Assembly (NCBI GenBank): GCA_029261925.1
Contig: JAJDAJ010000099.1
Span: forward strand, 1-63,583
Origin: Deltaproteobacteria bacterium
Lineage (GTDB): Bacteria > Myxococcota_A > UBA9160 > SZUA-336
DNA length: 63,583 nt
Direction: 5' to 3'
Below are positions 1 to 8,709 of this stretch, piece after piece. The position numbers and the translations under genes were made by a program. The notes under the pieces are model-generated. The model made no database searches. It was not told where the DNA came from and saw nothing but the letters and a program-made list of their open reading frames with translations. The stretch's first letter is position 1; each line of letters starts with the position of its first letter.

Positions 1-1206
1 CACAGCGCGCTGCGGCTCTACGTGATGGGCGACGCGGCCTACGAGCGCACGGCCACGGCTCCGGAGATCGAGCGCATGTGCGAGCTGGTCCGCGAGGCCA
101 TGGGCGTCGGCGCCCCGGGGTTCGCGACCAGCTTCGCCTTCACGCACCGGGGCATCGACGGCAAGCCCGTTCCGAGCCGCTTCGCCGCGCGCGAGGAGGC
201 GGAGGCCCTCTTCCTCGCGATGGCGCAGACCGGCAAGGGCGTGGTGCTCGTGGCGCTGCCGGGCGACTGGTGCACGCACGCCGACCTCTACGAGCTGCAG
301 GCGCGGGTCGGGCGACCGTTCACCTGGCCGCTCTTCGCCCTCCCGGGAGGCCGGCACCTCGACGGGCTCCGGCTGCACGAGGAGGGTCTGTCGCGCGGCG
401 CGCAGGTCTGGCCCCAGGTGACGCCGCGGCCGCTGACCATGCAGTTCACGCTCGCCGACCCGTTCAGCCTCAACGTCGGCCAGCTCTTCGCGGACTTGCT
501 GCAGAAGGGCCGCGAGGCGCGGATCGCCGCCTACTCCGATCCCGGCTGGCGGGCCCGCGCGGCCGCGGAGCTGGAGCACGAGGCCATGGCGCCGCGCTGG
601 GAGACCTGCGAGGTCTCCGAATCGGTTCGGTTCCCCGAGCTGGAGGGTCGGCGCGTCAGCGCGCTCGCGGCCGAGCGCGGCTGCAGCCCGCTCGACGTGA
701 TGTGCGAGCTCGCACTCGAGGAGGATCTCGGGACGCGCTTCCGCATCTACATCGCCAACGACGACGTCGAGGCCGTCGGCCAGCTCCTCACGCACGAGCA
801 GGTGGTACTGGGTCTCTCGGATGCGGGTGCGCACGTCGGACAGCTCTGCGACGCACCGCTGTACACGGACCTGCTGGGGAGCTGGGTGCGCGAGCGCGCG
901 CTCATGCCGCTCGAGAAGGCGGTGCGCAAGCTGAGCAGTGAGCCCGCCGACATCTTCGGACTCCAGCGCCGCGGCTACCTCCGCGAGGGCTACTGGGCCG
1001 ACGTGTGCGTGTTCGATCCGCAGACGGTGGGCCCCGGCCCCGTGCGCCGCGTGCGCGACTTCCCCGCGGACAGCGAGCGCCTCACGGCCGAGGAGCCGAC
1101 CGGCGTGCGGCACGTGCTCGTCAACGGCACGGCGATCCGCAGCGACGAGCGCTCGCTGCTGGACTCGCTGGAGCGGCGGCCGGGCATGCGGCCGGAGATC
1201 GGCTGA
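1..1206 (+). CDS. D-aminoacylase-type amidohydrolase, C-terminal part (cut by window edge)
   Basis: The reading frame is open from base 1, so this is the C-terminal 401 residues of a protein that starts outside the window. It aligns by eye with the complete paralogue at 35955-37649. Both share the H-S-A-[VL]-R block, the SDxGAH segment (here SDAGAH) with the presumed catalytic Asp, and the closing ADVCVFDP strand of the composite beta-domain. The family (N-acyl-D-amino-acid deacylase / amidohydrolase_3) hydrolyses N-acyl or cyclic amide bonds with a TIM-barrel metal centre; the metal-binding HxH would lie upstream of the window. Its stop overlaps the first possible ATG of the P450 that follows, so the two are probably co-transcribed. 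The substrate is unknown. Confidence 0.85.
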   Translation, partial: HSALRLYVMGDAAYERTATAPEIERMCELVREAMGVGAPGFATSFAFTHRGIDGKPVPSRFAAREEAEALFLAMAQTGKGVVLVALPGDWCTHADLYELQARVGRPFTWPLFALPGGRHLDGLRLHEEGLSRGAQVWPQVTPRPLTMQFTLADPFSLNVGQLFADLLQKGREARIAAYSDPGWRARAAAELEHEAMAPRWETCEVSESVRFPELEGRRVSALAAERGCSPLDVMCELALEEDLGTRFRIYIANDDVEAVGQLLTHEQVVLGLSDAGAHVGQLCDAPLYTDLLGSWVRERALMPLEKAVRKLSSEPADIFGLQRRGYLREGYWADVCVFDPQTVGPGPVRRVRDFPADSERLTAEEPTGVRHVLVNGTAIRSDERSLLDSLERRPGMRPEIG

Positions 1207-1241
1207 TGGCATCGGGCGCGACCGCCGGGAAGGATGGCAGC

Positions 1242-2444
1242 GTGAGCGCAGCGGGTGACGTGTACTACGACCCGTACGACGCCCAGATCGCTGCCGACCC
1301 GTATCCGGTGTTCCGGCGCCTGCGGGAGGAGGCGCCGCTCTACTACAACGAGAAGCACGACTTTTACGCGCTCAGCCGCTTCGACGACGTCGAGCGGGGT
1401 CTGCTCGACCACGACACCTACATCTCGGGGCGCGGCCCGATCATCGAGCTGATCAAGGCCGACATCGAGATTCCCCCGGGCGGCCTCATCTTCGAGGACC
1501 CGCCGGCCCACACGATCCGCCGCGGTCTGGTGTCGCGGGTCTTCACGCCCCGGCGGATGAATGCCCTGGAGCCCAAGGTTCGGGAGTTCTGTCAGCGCAG
1601 CCTGGACGCCCTCGTCGGTGCCGAGCGCTTCGACTTCGTCGCCGATGTGGGCGCGCAGATGCCGCTGCGCGTCATCGGCATGCTGCTGGGCATTCCGGAG
1701 CAGGATCAGGACGAGGTTCGCGAGCGAGCCGATGCCCACCTGCGCACCGAGGCCGGCAAGCCGATGGAGTACCCCGACAGCGGCTTCGCCACCGGGGCAT
1801 TCTTCAACGAATACGTCGACTGGCGGGCGTCGCACCCCTCCGACGACCTGATGACCGAGCTGCTCGAGGCCGAGTTCGAGGACGAGACGGGCACGAGGCG
1901 CCGGCTGGCCCGCGACGAGATCCTGGCCTTCACCAACGTCCTGGCCAGCGCCGGGGCAGAGACCACGGTGCGGCTGATCGGCTGGGCGGGGAAGCTGCTC
2001 GCCGACCATCCCGAGCAGCGGCGGGAGCTCGTGAAGGATGCCTCGCTGATTCCCAACGCCATCGAGGAGGTCCTGCGCTTCGAGCCGCCCGCACCCCATA
2101 TCGCGCGCTACGTGACCCGCGACGCCGAGCACCACGGCCGGACGGTGCCGGAGGGCAGCGCCATCATGTTCCTGGTCGGCGCGGCCAATCGCGACGAGCG
2201 ACGCCATCCCGACGGCGAGCGCTTCGACATCCACCGCAAGGTCAGGCATCACCTGAGCTTTGGGCACGGCGTTCACTTCTGCCTCGGCGCCGCCCTCGCG
2301 CGCCTCGAGGGCCGCGTCGCCCTGGAGGAGATCCTGAAGCGCTTTCCCGAGTGGGAGATCGATCGGGACGCCGCGAAGCTGGCCTCGACCTCGACGGTCC
2401 GCGGCTGGGAGACGCTCCCCGCCTTCACGCGAGCAGGCACGTGA
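1242..2444 (+). CDS. Cytochrome P450 (bacterial class I type)
   Basis: A 400-residue soluble P450 with all hallmarks: I-helix AGAETT, K-helix ExxR in EEVLRFEP, and the heme loop SFGHGVHFCLG with Cys347 as thiolate ligand. It should hydroxylate a hydrophobic substrate using electrons from a ferredoxin; a candidate partner is encoded at 3131-3337. I chose GTG 1242 because gggaagga lies 7 nt upstream. An in-frame ATG at 1206 overlaps the previous stop but has no ribosome-binding site, and its extra 12 residues look unconserved. The stop overlaps a GTG in the TetR frame. The substrate cannot be deduced; the motifs resemble CYP families acting on terpenoids and steroids. Confidence 0.95.
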   Translation: MSAAGDVYYDPYDAQIAADPYPVFRRLREEAPLYYNEKHDFYALSRFDDVERGLLDHDTYISGRGPIIELIKADIEIPPGGLIFEDPPAHTIRRGLVSRVFTPRRMNALEPKVREFCQRSLDALVGAERFDFVADVGAQMPLRVIGMLLGIPEQDQDEVRERADAHLRTEAGKPMEYPDSGFATGAFFNEYVDWRASHPSDDLMTELLEAEFEDETGTRRRLARDEILAFTNVLASAGAETTVRLIGWAGKLLADHPEQRRELVKDASLIPNAIEEVLRFEPPAPHIARYVTRDAEHHGRTVPEGSAIMFLVGAANRDERRHPDGERFDIHRKVRHHLSFGHGVHFCLGAALARLEGRVALEEILKRFPEWEIDRDAAKLASTSTVRGWETLPAFTRAGT

Positions 2445-2491
2445 CGGAGCCGCGTGGGGGCGCGGCAGCCGGAGGCTGGCAGGAGCGAGCA

Positions 2492-3100
2492 GTGACCGGG
2501 CCCGTCGAGAGCGCGCGGCAGCGCGCGCTGTCGCAGAGCCTGCGCTTCGTCGATGTGGCGCTCGAGCTGCTCGCGGAGCCGGACCGCTCCGACCTGACCG
2601 TGACCGAGGTGGTCGAGCGGGCCGGCGCGTCGCTGCGCACCTTCTACGAGCGCTTCGGGGGCAAGGACGGGTTCATGCTCGCCGTGCTCGAGGAGTTCCA
2701 GCGCCGTGGGCGCGATCTCCGTGCCGATCAGCTCCGCGAGCTCGACGATCCGGAAGAGCGGCTGCGGATCGAGATCACGGGCGTCTTCGATCCGGATTCC
2801 CCGGAGCAGCGGAGCCGGCTGGCGGCGCTGGCGCGCGAGCAGGTCCGCCTCTCGCAGCTCTACCCGGCCGAGATCCAGCAGCTCGCGGAGCCCACGATCG
2901 CGCTCTTCGAGCGCGAGATCGCGCGCGGGATCGGGCGCGGGATCTTCCGGGATGCGGATCCGGGCAAGCTGGCGCTCATGGTCTTCCACCAGGTCTCGGC
3001 GCACGTGACCTCGACGCTGCTGGGAACGGTGCACCCCGACCGCGGTGACCTCGCCCTGGACACGGTCTGGGAGTTCCTGCGGCGCGCGCTGCGACCCTGA
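2492..3100 (+). CDS. TetR/AcrR-family transcriptional regulator
   Basis: A 202-residue TetR-like repressor. The N-terminal helix-turn-helix is clear (TVTEVVERAGASLRTFYERF, with the family's RTFYxxF recognition helix). The C-terminal helical ligand domain is divergent, as usual. GTG 2492 is preferred because aggag lies 6 nt upstream. GTG 2441, which overlaps the P450 stop, would add 17 residues with no family resemblance. It closes an apparent amidohydrolase-P450-regulator operon and may repress that operon or the convergent ferredoxin/P450 operon; no operator could be identified by eye. Confidence 0.9.
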   Translation: MTGPVESARQRALSQSLRFVDVALELLAEPDRSDLTVTEVVERAGASLRTFYERFGGKDGFMLAVLEEFQRRGRDLRADQLRELDDPEERLRIEITGVFDPDSPEQRSRLAALAREQVRLSQLYPAEIQQLAEPTIALFEREIARGIGRGIFRDADPGKLALMVFHQVSAHVTSTLLGTVHPDRGDLALDTVWEFLRRALRP

Positions 3101-3130
3101 TCGGGGCCGCGGCGCGCCGCCAGGCTGCCC

Positions 3131-3337
3131 TCAGTCCTCCACGATCGTGATCACGCGGTTGGGGCACTGGCGCTCGGCCGCCCTGGCCTTCTCGCGAAGC
3201 GCCTCGGGCGGTCGCTCGAGCAGCACCTCCACATGGGCGTAGTCTCCCGACACGTCGACCACGCGGAAGATCTCGGGCGCCTCGCTCTCGCAGGTCCCGT
3301 ATCCCCCGCAGAGATCGAGGTCGATCACGACGCGCAT
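3131..3337 (-). CDS. Small ferredoxin, 3Fe-4S type
   Basis: A 68-residue acidic ferredoxin with cysteines at 10, 16 and 58 (C-x5-C ... C-P). This is the spacing of the [3Fe-4S] ferredoxins that serve bacterial P450s; the fourth ligand of a 4Fe-4S cluster is missing. It lies downstream of a P450 on the same strand (98 bp gap), which is the standard arrangement of a CYP and its electron donor. The ATG at 3337 has ggaggag about 7 nt upstream. No ferredoxin reductase is encoded nearby, so one must be supplied from elsewhere. Confidence 0.93.
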   Translation of the reverse strand: MRVVIDLDLCGGYGTCESEAPEIFRVVDVSGDYAHVEVLLERPPEALREKARAAERQCPNRVITIVED

Positions 3338-3417
3338 TCTCGGCTCCTCCGATCCCGGCACCTGCACGGCTCGCCGCGGCGGGGGATCTGCAGCGGTGCG
3401 TTCGCGAGCCTGGCCAT
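3325..3417 (-). CDS. Possible 30-residue Cys/Arg-rich small protein between P450 and ferredoxin
   Basis: In the 98 bp between the P450 and the ferredoxin, an ATG at 3417 follows an excellent ribosome-binding site (gggaggga, 6-7 nt upstream). It opens a 30-codon frame ending at a TGA inside the start of the ferredoxin gene, out of frame with it. The peptide has three cysteines (C-x-C and a single C near the end) and many arginines. It could be a real small protein, a translational-coupling leader for the ferredoxin, or chance. Nothing beyond the Shine-Dalgarno and the overlap supports it. Confidence 0.3.
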   Translation of the reverse strand: MARLANAPLQIPRRGEPCRCRDRRSRECAS

Positions 3418-3435
3418 GTCGTTCCCTCCCGCGGC

Positions 3436-4722
3436 TCAGCCGACGGGCGTGAACTCCAGCTGGAGGCGATTCACGCCGCGGAGCATGTAGGTCCCGGGGT
3501 GCTCGTAGCGGCGGGCGCCCGGCGGGCCGTGTGCCTTCTCGGAGACCCGGATGTCGGCCATGCGGTCGAGGAAGCGCTCGGCGCTCACGCGCGCCTCGGC
3601 CCGGGCCAGGGGCGCTCCCGCACAGGCGTGGACACCGAATCCGAACGCCAGGTGCTGGCGCCAGTTCGGGCGGCCGAGCCGGAACTCGGCGGGATCCTCG
3701 AACTCGCGCGGGTCGCGATTCGCGGCCGCGGGAATCAGCATCAAGGTGGCGCCCGCGGGGATCTCGACGCCGCCGATCGTGGTGGGGATCCTCGCCAGGC
3801 GGAAGGTGCTCTGCAACGGCGTCTCGAGCCGCAGGGTCTCCTCGGCGAAGTTCGGGAGGAGCTCGCGATTGTCCCGCAGCTGCTTCTGGAGCTCGGGGCG
3901 CTCGCCCATGATCCGGACCATCGCGCTGAGGAGGCGCGCCGTGGTCTCTCCGCCCGCGGCGAACAGGTTGGAGGCGATCAGCATCACGTCCTCGACCTCG
4001 GGCAGCGAGCCGTCGGGGAACGTCGCGGTGGCCATTCGCGTCATCACGTCGTCCCGGGGCTCGCGCCGGCGTTCCGCGATGTAGCGCGTGAACCGATCGT
4101 AGAGGAAGCCGAGTGGCTTGTGGTCCATGGGGCTGTCCGCGCTGGCCGTGGTCTGCCCGATCCGCCTGTGCTCGCCCTGGAGCTCCTCCCGGAACGTCGC
4201 GTGCTCGGACTCGGGAACCCCGAGCAGGTCGGCGACGACCAGCAGCGTGAACGGGCCCGCGTAGTCGTGGACGAACTCGCACTCGCCCCGGTCGACGAAC
4301 TCGTCGATCTGCTGATCGGCGAGACGCCACATGAACTCCTCGTTCTCCTTGAGGCGCTTGGGCGTGATCAGCCGCGCCAGCAGCGCCCTGTGTGCGGTGT
4401 GCTTGGGCGGATCGAACGTCGGCAGCTGATCGCTGAACGGAAGGCCGTCCCGGTACTGCGCGATGATCGGACTGACGTCGTCTCCCTCGAGGGGAACCGG
4501 CCAGGGCCCGAAGGGGCCGGCGACCGCGTTGCAGTTCGAGAACGTCGTGCTGTCGTGGTACACCTGGATGCCTTCCTGGTGCCCCGTGATCATGAACACC
4601 CCGTTGTGCGGCTCGCGCCACACCGGCCCGTGTGCTCGCAGGTACTCGTAGTACGGGAACGGGTCCTGGTGGCACGGACCGGGCTGCAGGAAGTCGATGG
4701 CGTCGAGCTCGGAAGTGCTCAT
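3436..4722 (-). CDS. Cytochrome P450
   Basis: A 428-residue P450. The I-helix is AAGGETT, the ExxR motif lies in EETLRLETP, and the heme loop is FGFGVHACAG with Cys367. The second position after the cysteine is Gly as usual, with Ala between (CAG instead of the common CLG). The ATG at 4722 is preferred over upstream starts because gagagg precedes it and conserved sequence begins just after. The downstream 3Fe-4S ferredoxin is its likely redox partner. Upstream on the same strand lie a SnoaL-like gene and an acyl-CoA synthetase, so the four may form one catabolic unit; the gap to the SnoaL gene is 108 bp. Confidence 0.95.
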   Translation of the reverse strand: MSTSELDAIDFLQPGPCHQDPFPYYEYLRAHGPVWREPHNGVFMITGHQEGIQVYHDSTTFSNCNAVAGPFGPWPVPLEGDDVSPIIAQYRDGLPFSDQLPTFDPPKHTAHRALLARLITPKRLKENEEFMWRLADQQIDEFVDRGECEFVHDYAGPFTLLVVADLLGVPESEHATFREELQGEHRRIGQTTASADSPMDHKPLGFLYDRFTRYIAERRREPRDDVMTRMATATFPDGSLPEVEDVMLIASNLFAAGGETTARLLSAMVRIMGERPELQKQLRDNRELLPNFAEETLRLETPLQSTFRLARIPTTIGGVEIPAGATLMLIPAAANRDPREFEDPAEFRLGRPNWRQHLAFGFGVHACAGAPLARAEARVSAERFLDRMADIRVSEKAHGPPGARRYEHPGTYMLRGVNRLQLEFTPVG

Positions 4723-4830
4723 GGCGGTGCCTCTCAGGATCCCGGTCGCGCGTCGGCGAATCGCCCCGGCGCTGCGCCGTGGATCGGCCCCCATTGTCTC
4801 GCCAACGCAGCCCGCAGGGCAACCCGGAGC

Positions 4831-5265
4831 TCAGCCGCTGCCCAGCAGCTCGCGCGCCCCCTGCTCGAAGCTCACGTGCATCGAGCGCTCGACGATGCGC
4901 CAGCCCTCGGGCAGCCGCCGGAGCCGGTCGCGGTACTCGCCCCAGAGCTCGAAGGTGCGCTGCGCGTCGTTGCCGCGGCCGGCGGCGGAGGCCCGAACCA
5001 TGCAGACACAGGTTGCCGAGTCGCCGTCCAGCTCGACCCGGTGATTCGCGAGCAGGTGCTGGGTCGCACCGCAGCCGCCGAGCATGCCGCGGATCATCTC
5101 CTTTACGGACTGCCGGTCCCGCAGCGGTGCGCCGCCGAAGTCGGCGACCACGTCGGCGCTGAAGACATCGTCGAGCAGATCCCACTCGCCCGCGTCGAGT
5201 GCGGTCGCGTAGCGGTTGACCACGTCGATGACGGCCAGGTGGTCGCCGAGCTGGGCGGCGTTCAC
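4831..5265 (-). CDS. SnoaL-like (NTF2-fold) polyketide-cyclase/dehydratase family protein
   Basis: A 144-residue single-domain NTF2-fold protein of the SnoaL_4 kind. It opens with the typical helix (IDVVNRYATALDAGEWD), followed by VFSADVVADFGG and the C-terminal strands containing GWRIVERSMHVSF. Members include dehydratases, cyclases and ring-hydroxylating dioxygenase-like small subunits; the family alone does not give the reaction. The start is GTG at 5265, only 4 bp from the stop of the acyl-CoA synthetase upstream, so translation is probably coupled. It is one of four SnoaL-like genes in the window. Confidence 0.85.
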   Translation of the reverse strand: MNAAQLGDHLAVIDVVNRYATALDAGEWDLLDDVFSADVVADFGGAPLRDRQSVKEMIRGMLGGCGATQHLLANHRVELDGDSATCVCMVRASAAGRGNDAQRTFELWGEYRDRLRRLPEGWRIVERSMHVSFEQGARELLGSG

Positions 5266-5269
5266 GGGC

Positions 5270-6982
5270 TCACCCGGAGCTCGAGGCGCCGGAGCTCTCG
5301 AGTCGCTTGATTGCGAGCTCCCGCAGCGCCACCAGGCGCACCTTCGAGCTGGACGTCAGCGCCAGCTCCTCGGGCTCGAAGAAGAGCACGCGCCGCGGCA
5401 CCTTGTACGCGGAGAGCCGCTCGCGTGCGAAGCTGCGCACCTCGGCCTCGTCCAGCGAGTGGCCCGGGTGCGCCACGACGCAGGCCACCAGCTCCTGGCC
5501 CAGGGTCGGGTGCGGCACGCCCACGCTGCTGGCGCTGCGCAGGGCCGGGTGCTGCACCAGCACGGCATCGACCTCGACGGGCGAGACGTTGGCCCCGCCC
5601 GTCTTGACGATGTCGTCGATGCGGCCATCCCAGCGCAGCCGGCCGTCCGCGTCGATCGCGCCGGCATCGCGGGTGTGCAAGAAGCCGTCGGCGTCGAGCC
5701 AATCCTCGGGCAGTCGCTTCAGATAGCCGAGCATCAGGGTCGCCCCCTTGACGGCGATCTCGCCGGTCTCGCCGACGCCGAGGGCCTCGCCCGTCTCCGG
5801 GTCGATGATGCGCACGGAGTTCCCGGGCAGGATGTAGCCCGCGCTGGCGTCGCGCTCGGCGACCGGCGCACGCGCCGGGTGCGCCGCCACGATCGTGAAG
5901 GTCTCGCTGAGCCCGTATCCGTTGCCCTCGCACCAGCCCGGATCCCGGCGCACGCCGGGGTGCCGCGCGAACACGCCCGCGGGATCGACGTGGCGCATGG
6001 CGGAGAGATCGGTGTCGGCCCACGCGGGATGCGCCTCGAGCTGCGATTGCTGGTGAGCCCAGCAGTGCGTCGTGGTGACGCGCTCCTGCTCCAGCAGGCG
6101 CAGCGCCTCACCGGGGTCGAAGTGCTCCTGGAGCACCAGGCAGCCGCCCCAGGCCAGCGTAGCGCCCATGACCATGGCGAAGTTCCCGGACCAGAAGAAC
6201 GCGTTCGGGCTCCAGCAGCGCACCTCCGGGTCCAGGTCCCACAGGCGTCCAAAGCGCCAGCTCTGCAGCGCTGCCGCGCGGTGTGCCTGCAGGATCCCCT
6301 TGGGCTCGCCGGTCGAGCCCGAGGAGAAGAAGACCAGCGCGGGGTCCGCGGGAGCCACCTGGGCCGCGCGTGCCGTGATGAGCGCGTCGGGGACGTCGTC
6401 GCCGGCGGCGAGGAAGGCGTTCCACTCGTCGCAGTCCGGCCCCGGGTCGCTGCCGGGATCCAGTGCGACCACGCGACGCAGGAACGGCAGCGAGCTGCGG
6501 TCGCCGGCCCGGACTGCGCACACGTCGGCGAGCAGGTCGCGGTCGAGCAAGGTCGACTGCAGCAGCAGGATCGACACGTCCGCCAGACGCAGCTGCTGCT
6601 CGAGCTCCTCCCGGGTCGAGAAGGTGCTCAGCGTGACCGCGACCCCGCCGCAGAGTGCCGTTCCGAAGACGGCCGCGAGCCACTCGGGTCGGTTCGGCAT
6701 CAGCACGCCGACCCGGGTCCCGCGGTCGGCATTCGCCGCGACCAGCGCGCGGGCGACACGGCGCGCCTGCACGCCGAGCTCCCGGTACGTCCAGCGCGTG
6801 GGCTCCTCATCGCCGACCCGGCGGACCAGTGCCTCCCGGTCCGCGTGCGCGCGGGTCACCTCCTCGAGCAGCGCGGGCAGCGTGAGGCCGCCGATGCCGG
6901 GCTCGTCCTCGAGGGGCGGACCCTCGAAACGGGGCGCTTGCTGGATGCTGGAGCTCGCCACGGTGATTCCGGGCTGCATCAT
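5270..6982 (-). CDS. Class I adenylate-forming acyl-CoA synthetase
   Basis: A protein of up to 570 residues of the ANL superfamily. It has the P-loop-like FFSSGSTGEPKG, the GYGLSET motif, the hinge-region GRIDDIVKTGG and a C-terminal SSSKVRL carrying the catalytic Lys. It should activate a carboxylic acid through an acyl-AMP and transfer it to CoA. Tandem ATGs sit at 6982/6979 but overlap a TATGAT box (6978-6983). If that box is the -10 element, transcription begins near 6971 and the first usable start is GTG 6961, shortening the protein by 7 residues. It is divergent from a second acyl-CoA synthetase across 179 bp. The acid substrate is unknown. Confidence 0.93.
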   Translation of the reverse strand: MMQPGITVASSSIQQAPRFEGPPLEDEPGIGGLTLPALLEEVTRAHADREALVRRVGDEEPTRWTYRELGVQARRVARALVAANADRGTRVGVLMPNRPEWLAAVFGTALCGGVAVTLSTFSTREELEQQLRLADVSILLLQSTLLDRDLLADVCAVRAGDRSSLPFLRRVVALDPGSDPGPDCDEWNAFLAAGDDVPDALITARAAQVAPADPALVFFSSGSTGEPKGILQAHRAAALQSWRFGRLWDLDPEVRCWSPNAFFWSGNFAMVMGATLAWGGCLVLQEHFDPGEALRLLEQERVTTTHCWAHQQSQLEAHPAWADTDLSAMRHVDPAGVFARHPGVRRDPGWCEGNGYGLSETFTIVAAHPARAPVAERDASAGYILPGNSVRIIDPETGEALGVGETGEIAVKGATLMLGYLKRLPEDWLDADGFLHTRDAGAIDADGRLRWDGRIDDIVKTGGANVSPVEVDAVLVQHPALRSASSVGVPHPTLGQELVACVVAHPGHSLDEAEVRSFARERLSAYKVPRRVLFFEPEELALTSSSKVRLVALRELAIKRLESSGASSSG

Positions 6983-7148
6983 AACGCGGGGCCCCCCCGC
7001 GCGTGGTCTCCCGGGTGCGGCTCCTCGGGCCCCGGCGCGGACGTGGGGCCGAGCGAGCGGGTGCCGGCCGCCCGAGCGACGGGGAGACCCGCAGGAACGT
7101 CACTGTGGTGGCTCGACGGGCCCCGCCCACGTCGCTCACCCGACGCGG

Positions 7149-7154
7149 TAGCAT
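7149..7154 (+). promoter_or_regulatory. -10-like box (TAGCAT) for a leaderless mRNA
   Basis: TAGCAT ends 7 nt before the ATG at 7162 with no Shine-Dalgarno between. This is the spacing expected when transcription starts at the start codon itself. Confidence 0.5.
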
Positions 7155-7161
7155 CGCGCGG

Positions 7162-8700
7162 ATGGTCGACGGCAACCGTCTCTGGGACCTGGTGGAGAAC
7201 CGTGCCGCGGCGAGTCCGGGGCGCACGATGCTCGAGGACGAGTCCGGGACGACACTCACGTTCGGTGAGTACGCGACCCGCGCCGAGCGGACGGCGGCCG
7301 GCCTCGTGGAGCGCGGAGTGCGCGAGGGGACCACCGTCGCCTGGCAGCTGCCGACCTGGATCGAGGCCTTCGTCCTGGTCGGGGCACTCGCGCGGCTGGG
7401 TGCGCGCCAGGTGCCGCTGCTGCCGCTGTACCGCGAGCGCGAGATGCGCTTCGTGCTGACGCAGACCCGGGCCGCGCTGCTGATCGTTCCCGGCGTCTGG
7501 CGCGGCTTCGACTACGCGGAGCAGGCGCGCAAGGTCACCGCGGAGACCGGCTGCGAGACGCTCGTCTGTGATCGCGATCTGCCGGAGACCGACGCCGGAG
7601 CCCTGCCCCCGCTGGCGGCGGTCCAGCACTGGCCGGACGACGCGCCCGTGCGCTGGGTGCTGTACACTTCCGGGACGACCTCCGATCCCAAGGGCGCGCT
7701 GCACACCGACGCGACGCTCTGGGCCGGTGCCGAGGCGAACCTGACCCGGCTCGAGACGACCGAGGACGACTTCAGCCCGGTCATGTTCCCGTTCACCCAC
7801 GTGGGTGGCATCTGCGGGCTGATCGCGCAGCTCCGCACCGGAAGCCGGGCGCTGCTGGTCGACATCTTCCACCCCGTGCACACGCCGGAGCTGCTCGCCG
7901 GAAGCGACATCACCATGTTCGCCGGCGGCACCGCCTTCGCCCTGGCCTTCCTGAATGCTCAGCGGCAGCGACCCGGTACCCGGCTCTGGCCGCGCGTGCG
8001 CGCCTGCCCCGGCGGAGCCGCGCCCAAGCCTCCGGAGCTCCACCACGAGGTGAAGCGCGAGATCGGTGGTGTCGGCATCGTCTCCGGCTACGGGCTGACC
8101 GAGATGCCGATCCTGTCGCAGAACAGCATCCGCGATCCCGATGAGAAGCTCGCGATCAGCGAGGGCCGCGCGAGTCCGGGCGTGGAGATCCGCGCGGTCT
8201 CCCCCGACGGCGAGCCGCTGGGTGCCGGCGAGGTCGGGGAGATCTGCGCCCGCGGTCCGATGCTCTGCAAGGGCTACCTCGACAGCTCGCTCGACGCCGC
8301 GGCCTTCGAGGCGGACGGCTTCTTCCACACGGGGGACCTCGGCTACCTCGATGAGGACGGCTTCGTCGTGATCACGGGCCGGCTGAAGGACGTGATCATC
8401 CGCAAGGGCGAGAACATCTCGGCCAAGGAGGTCGAGGACGTGCTCTACACGCACCCCTCGGTGGCCGACGTCGCGGTGATCGGCCTGCCCGATCGCGACC
8501 GCGGCGAGCTCTGCTGCGCGGTGGTGCAGTGCGCGGCCGGCGAGCCGCCGCTCGACCTCGAGGCCATGGTGACGCACTGCGCGGGCAGCGGTCTCATGCG
8601 CCAGAAGATCCCGGAGCGGCTCGAGCTGATCGACGAGATCCCTCGTAATGCCTCGGGAAAGATCGTCAAGTTCCAGCTGCGCGAGCGCTACGCTTCCTGA
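7162..8700 (+). CDS. Acyl-CoA synthetase (AMP-forming)
   Basis: A 512-residue ANL enzyme with the phosphate loop YTSGTTSDPKG (from residue 168), GYGLTE (from residue 309), the TGRLKDVIIRKGEN hinge and the C-terminal NASGKIVK with the adenylation Lys. The sequence resembles cyclohexanecarboxylate/aryl- or medium-chain acyl-CoA ligases. The ATG at 7162 begins conserved sequence (WDLVENRAAASP) and is preceded not by a ribosome-binding site but by TAGCAT 7 nt upstream, suggesting a leaderless message. It is divergent from the synthetase at 5270-6982 and ends 9 bp from a convergent thioesterase, so opposing CoA-activating and CoA-releasing enzymes are neighbours. Confidence 0.95.
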   Translation: MVDGNRLWDLVENRAAASPGRTMLEDESGTTLTFGEYATRAERTAAGLVERGVREGTTVAWQLPTWIEAFVLVGALARLGARQVPLLPLYREREMRFVLTQTRAALLIVPGVWRGFDYAEQARKVTAETGCETLVCDRDLPETDAGALPPLAAVQHWPDDAPVRWVLYTSGTTSDPKGALHTDATLWAGAEANLTRLETTEDDFSPVMFPFTHVGGICGLIAQLRTGSRALLVDIFHPVHTPELLAGSDITMFAGGTAFALAFLNAQRQRPGTRLWPRVRACPGGAAPKPPELHHEVKREIGGVGIVSGYGLTEMPILSQNSIRDPDEKLAISEGRASPGVEIRAVSPDGEPLGAGEVGEICARGPMLCKGYLDSSLDAAAFEADGFFHTGDLGYLDEDGFVVITGRLKDVIIRKGENISAKEVEDVLYTHPSVADVAVIGLPDRDRGELCCAVVQCAAGEPPLDLEAMVTHCAGSGLMRQKIPERLELIDEIPRNASGKIVKFQLRERYAS

Positions 8701-8709
8701 GCGAGCGCT

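Noticed and set aside
6983..7161. Coding region in the gap between the divergent acyl-CoA synthetases by extending the plus-strand frame to 7003
   Set aside because: The extension has no ribosome-binding site, does not resemble the family N-terminus and lies upstream of the TAGCAT box.
5216..7459. A 747-codon plus-strand frame opposite the acyl-CoA synthetase
   Set aside because: It is antisense to a gene with clear ANL motifs, and its translation has shadow-like composition without recognisable domains.
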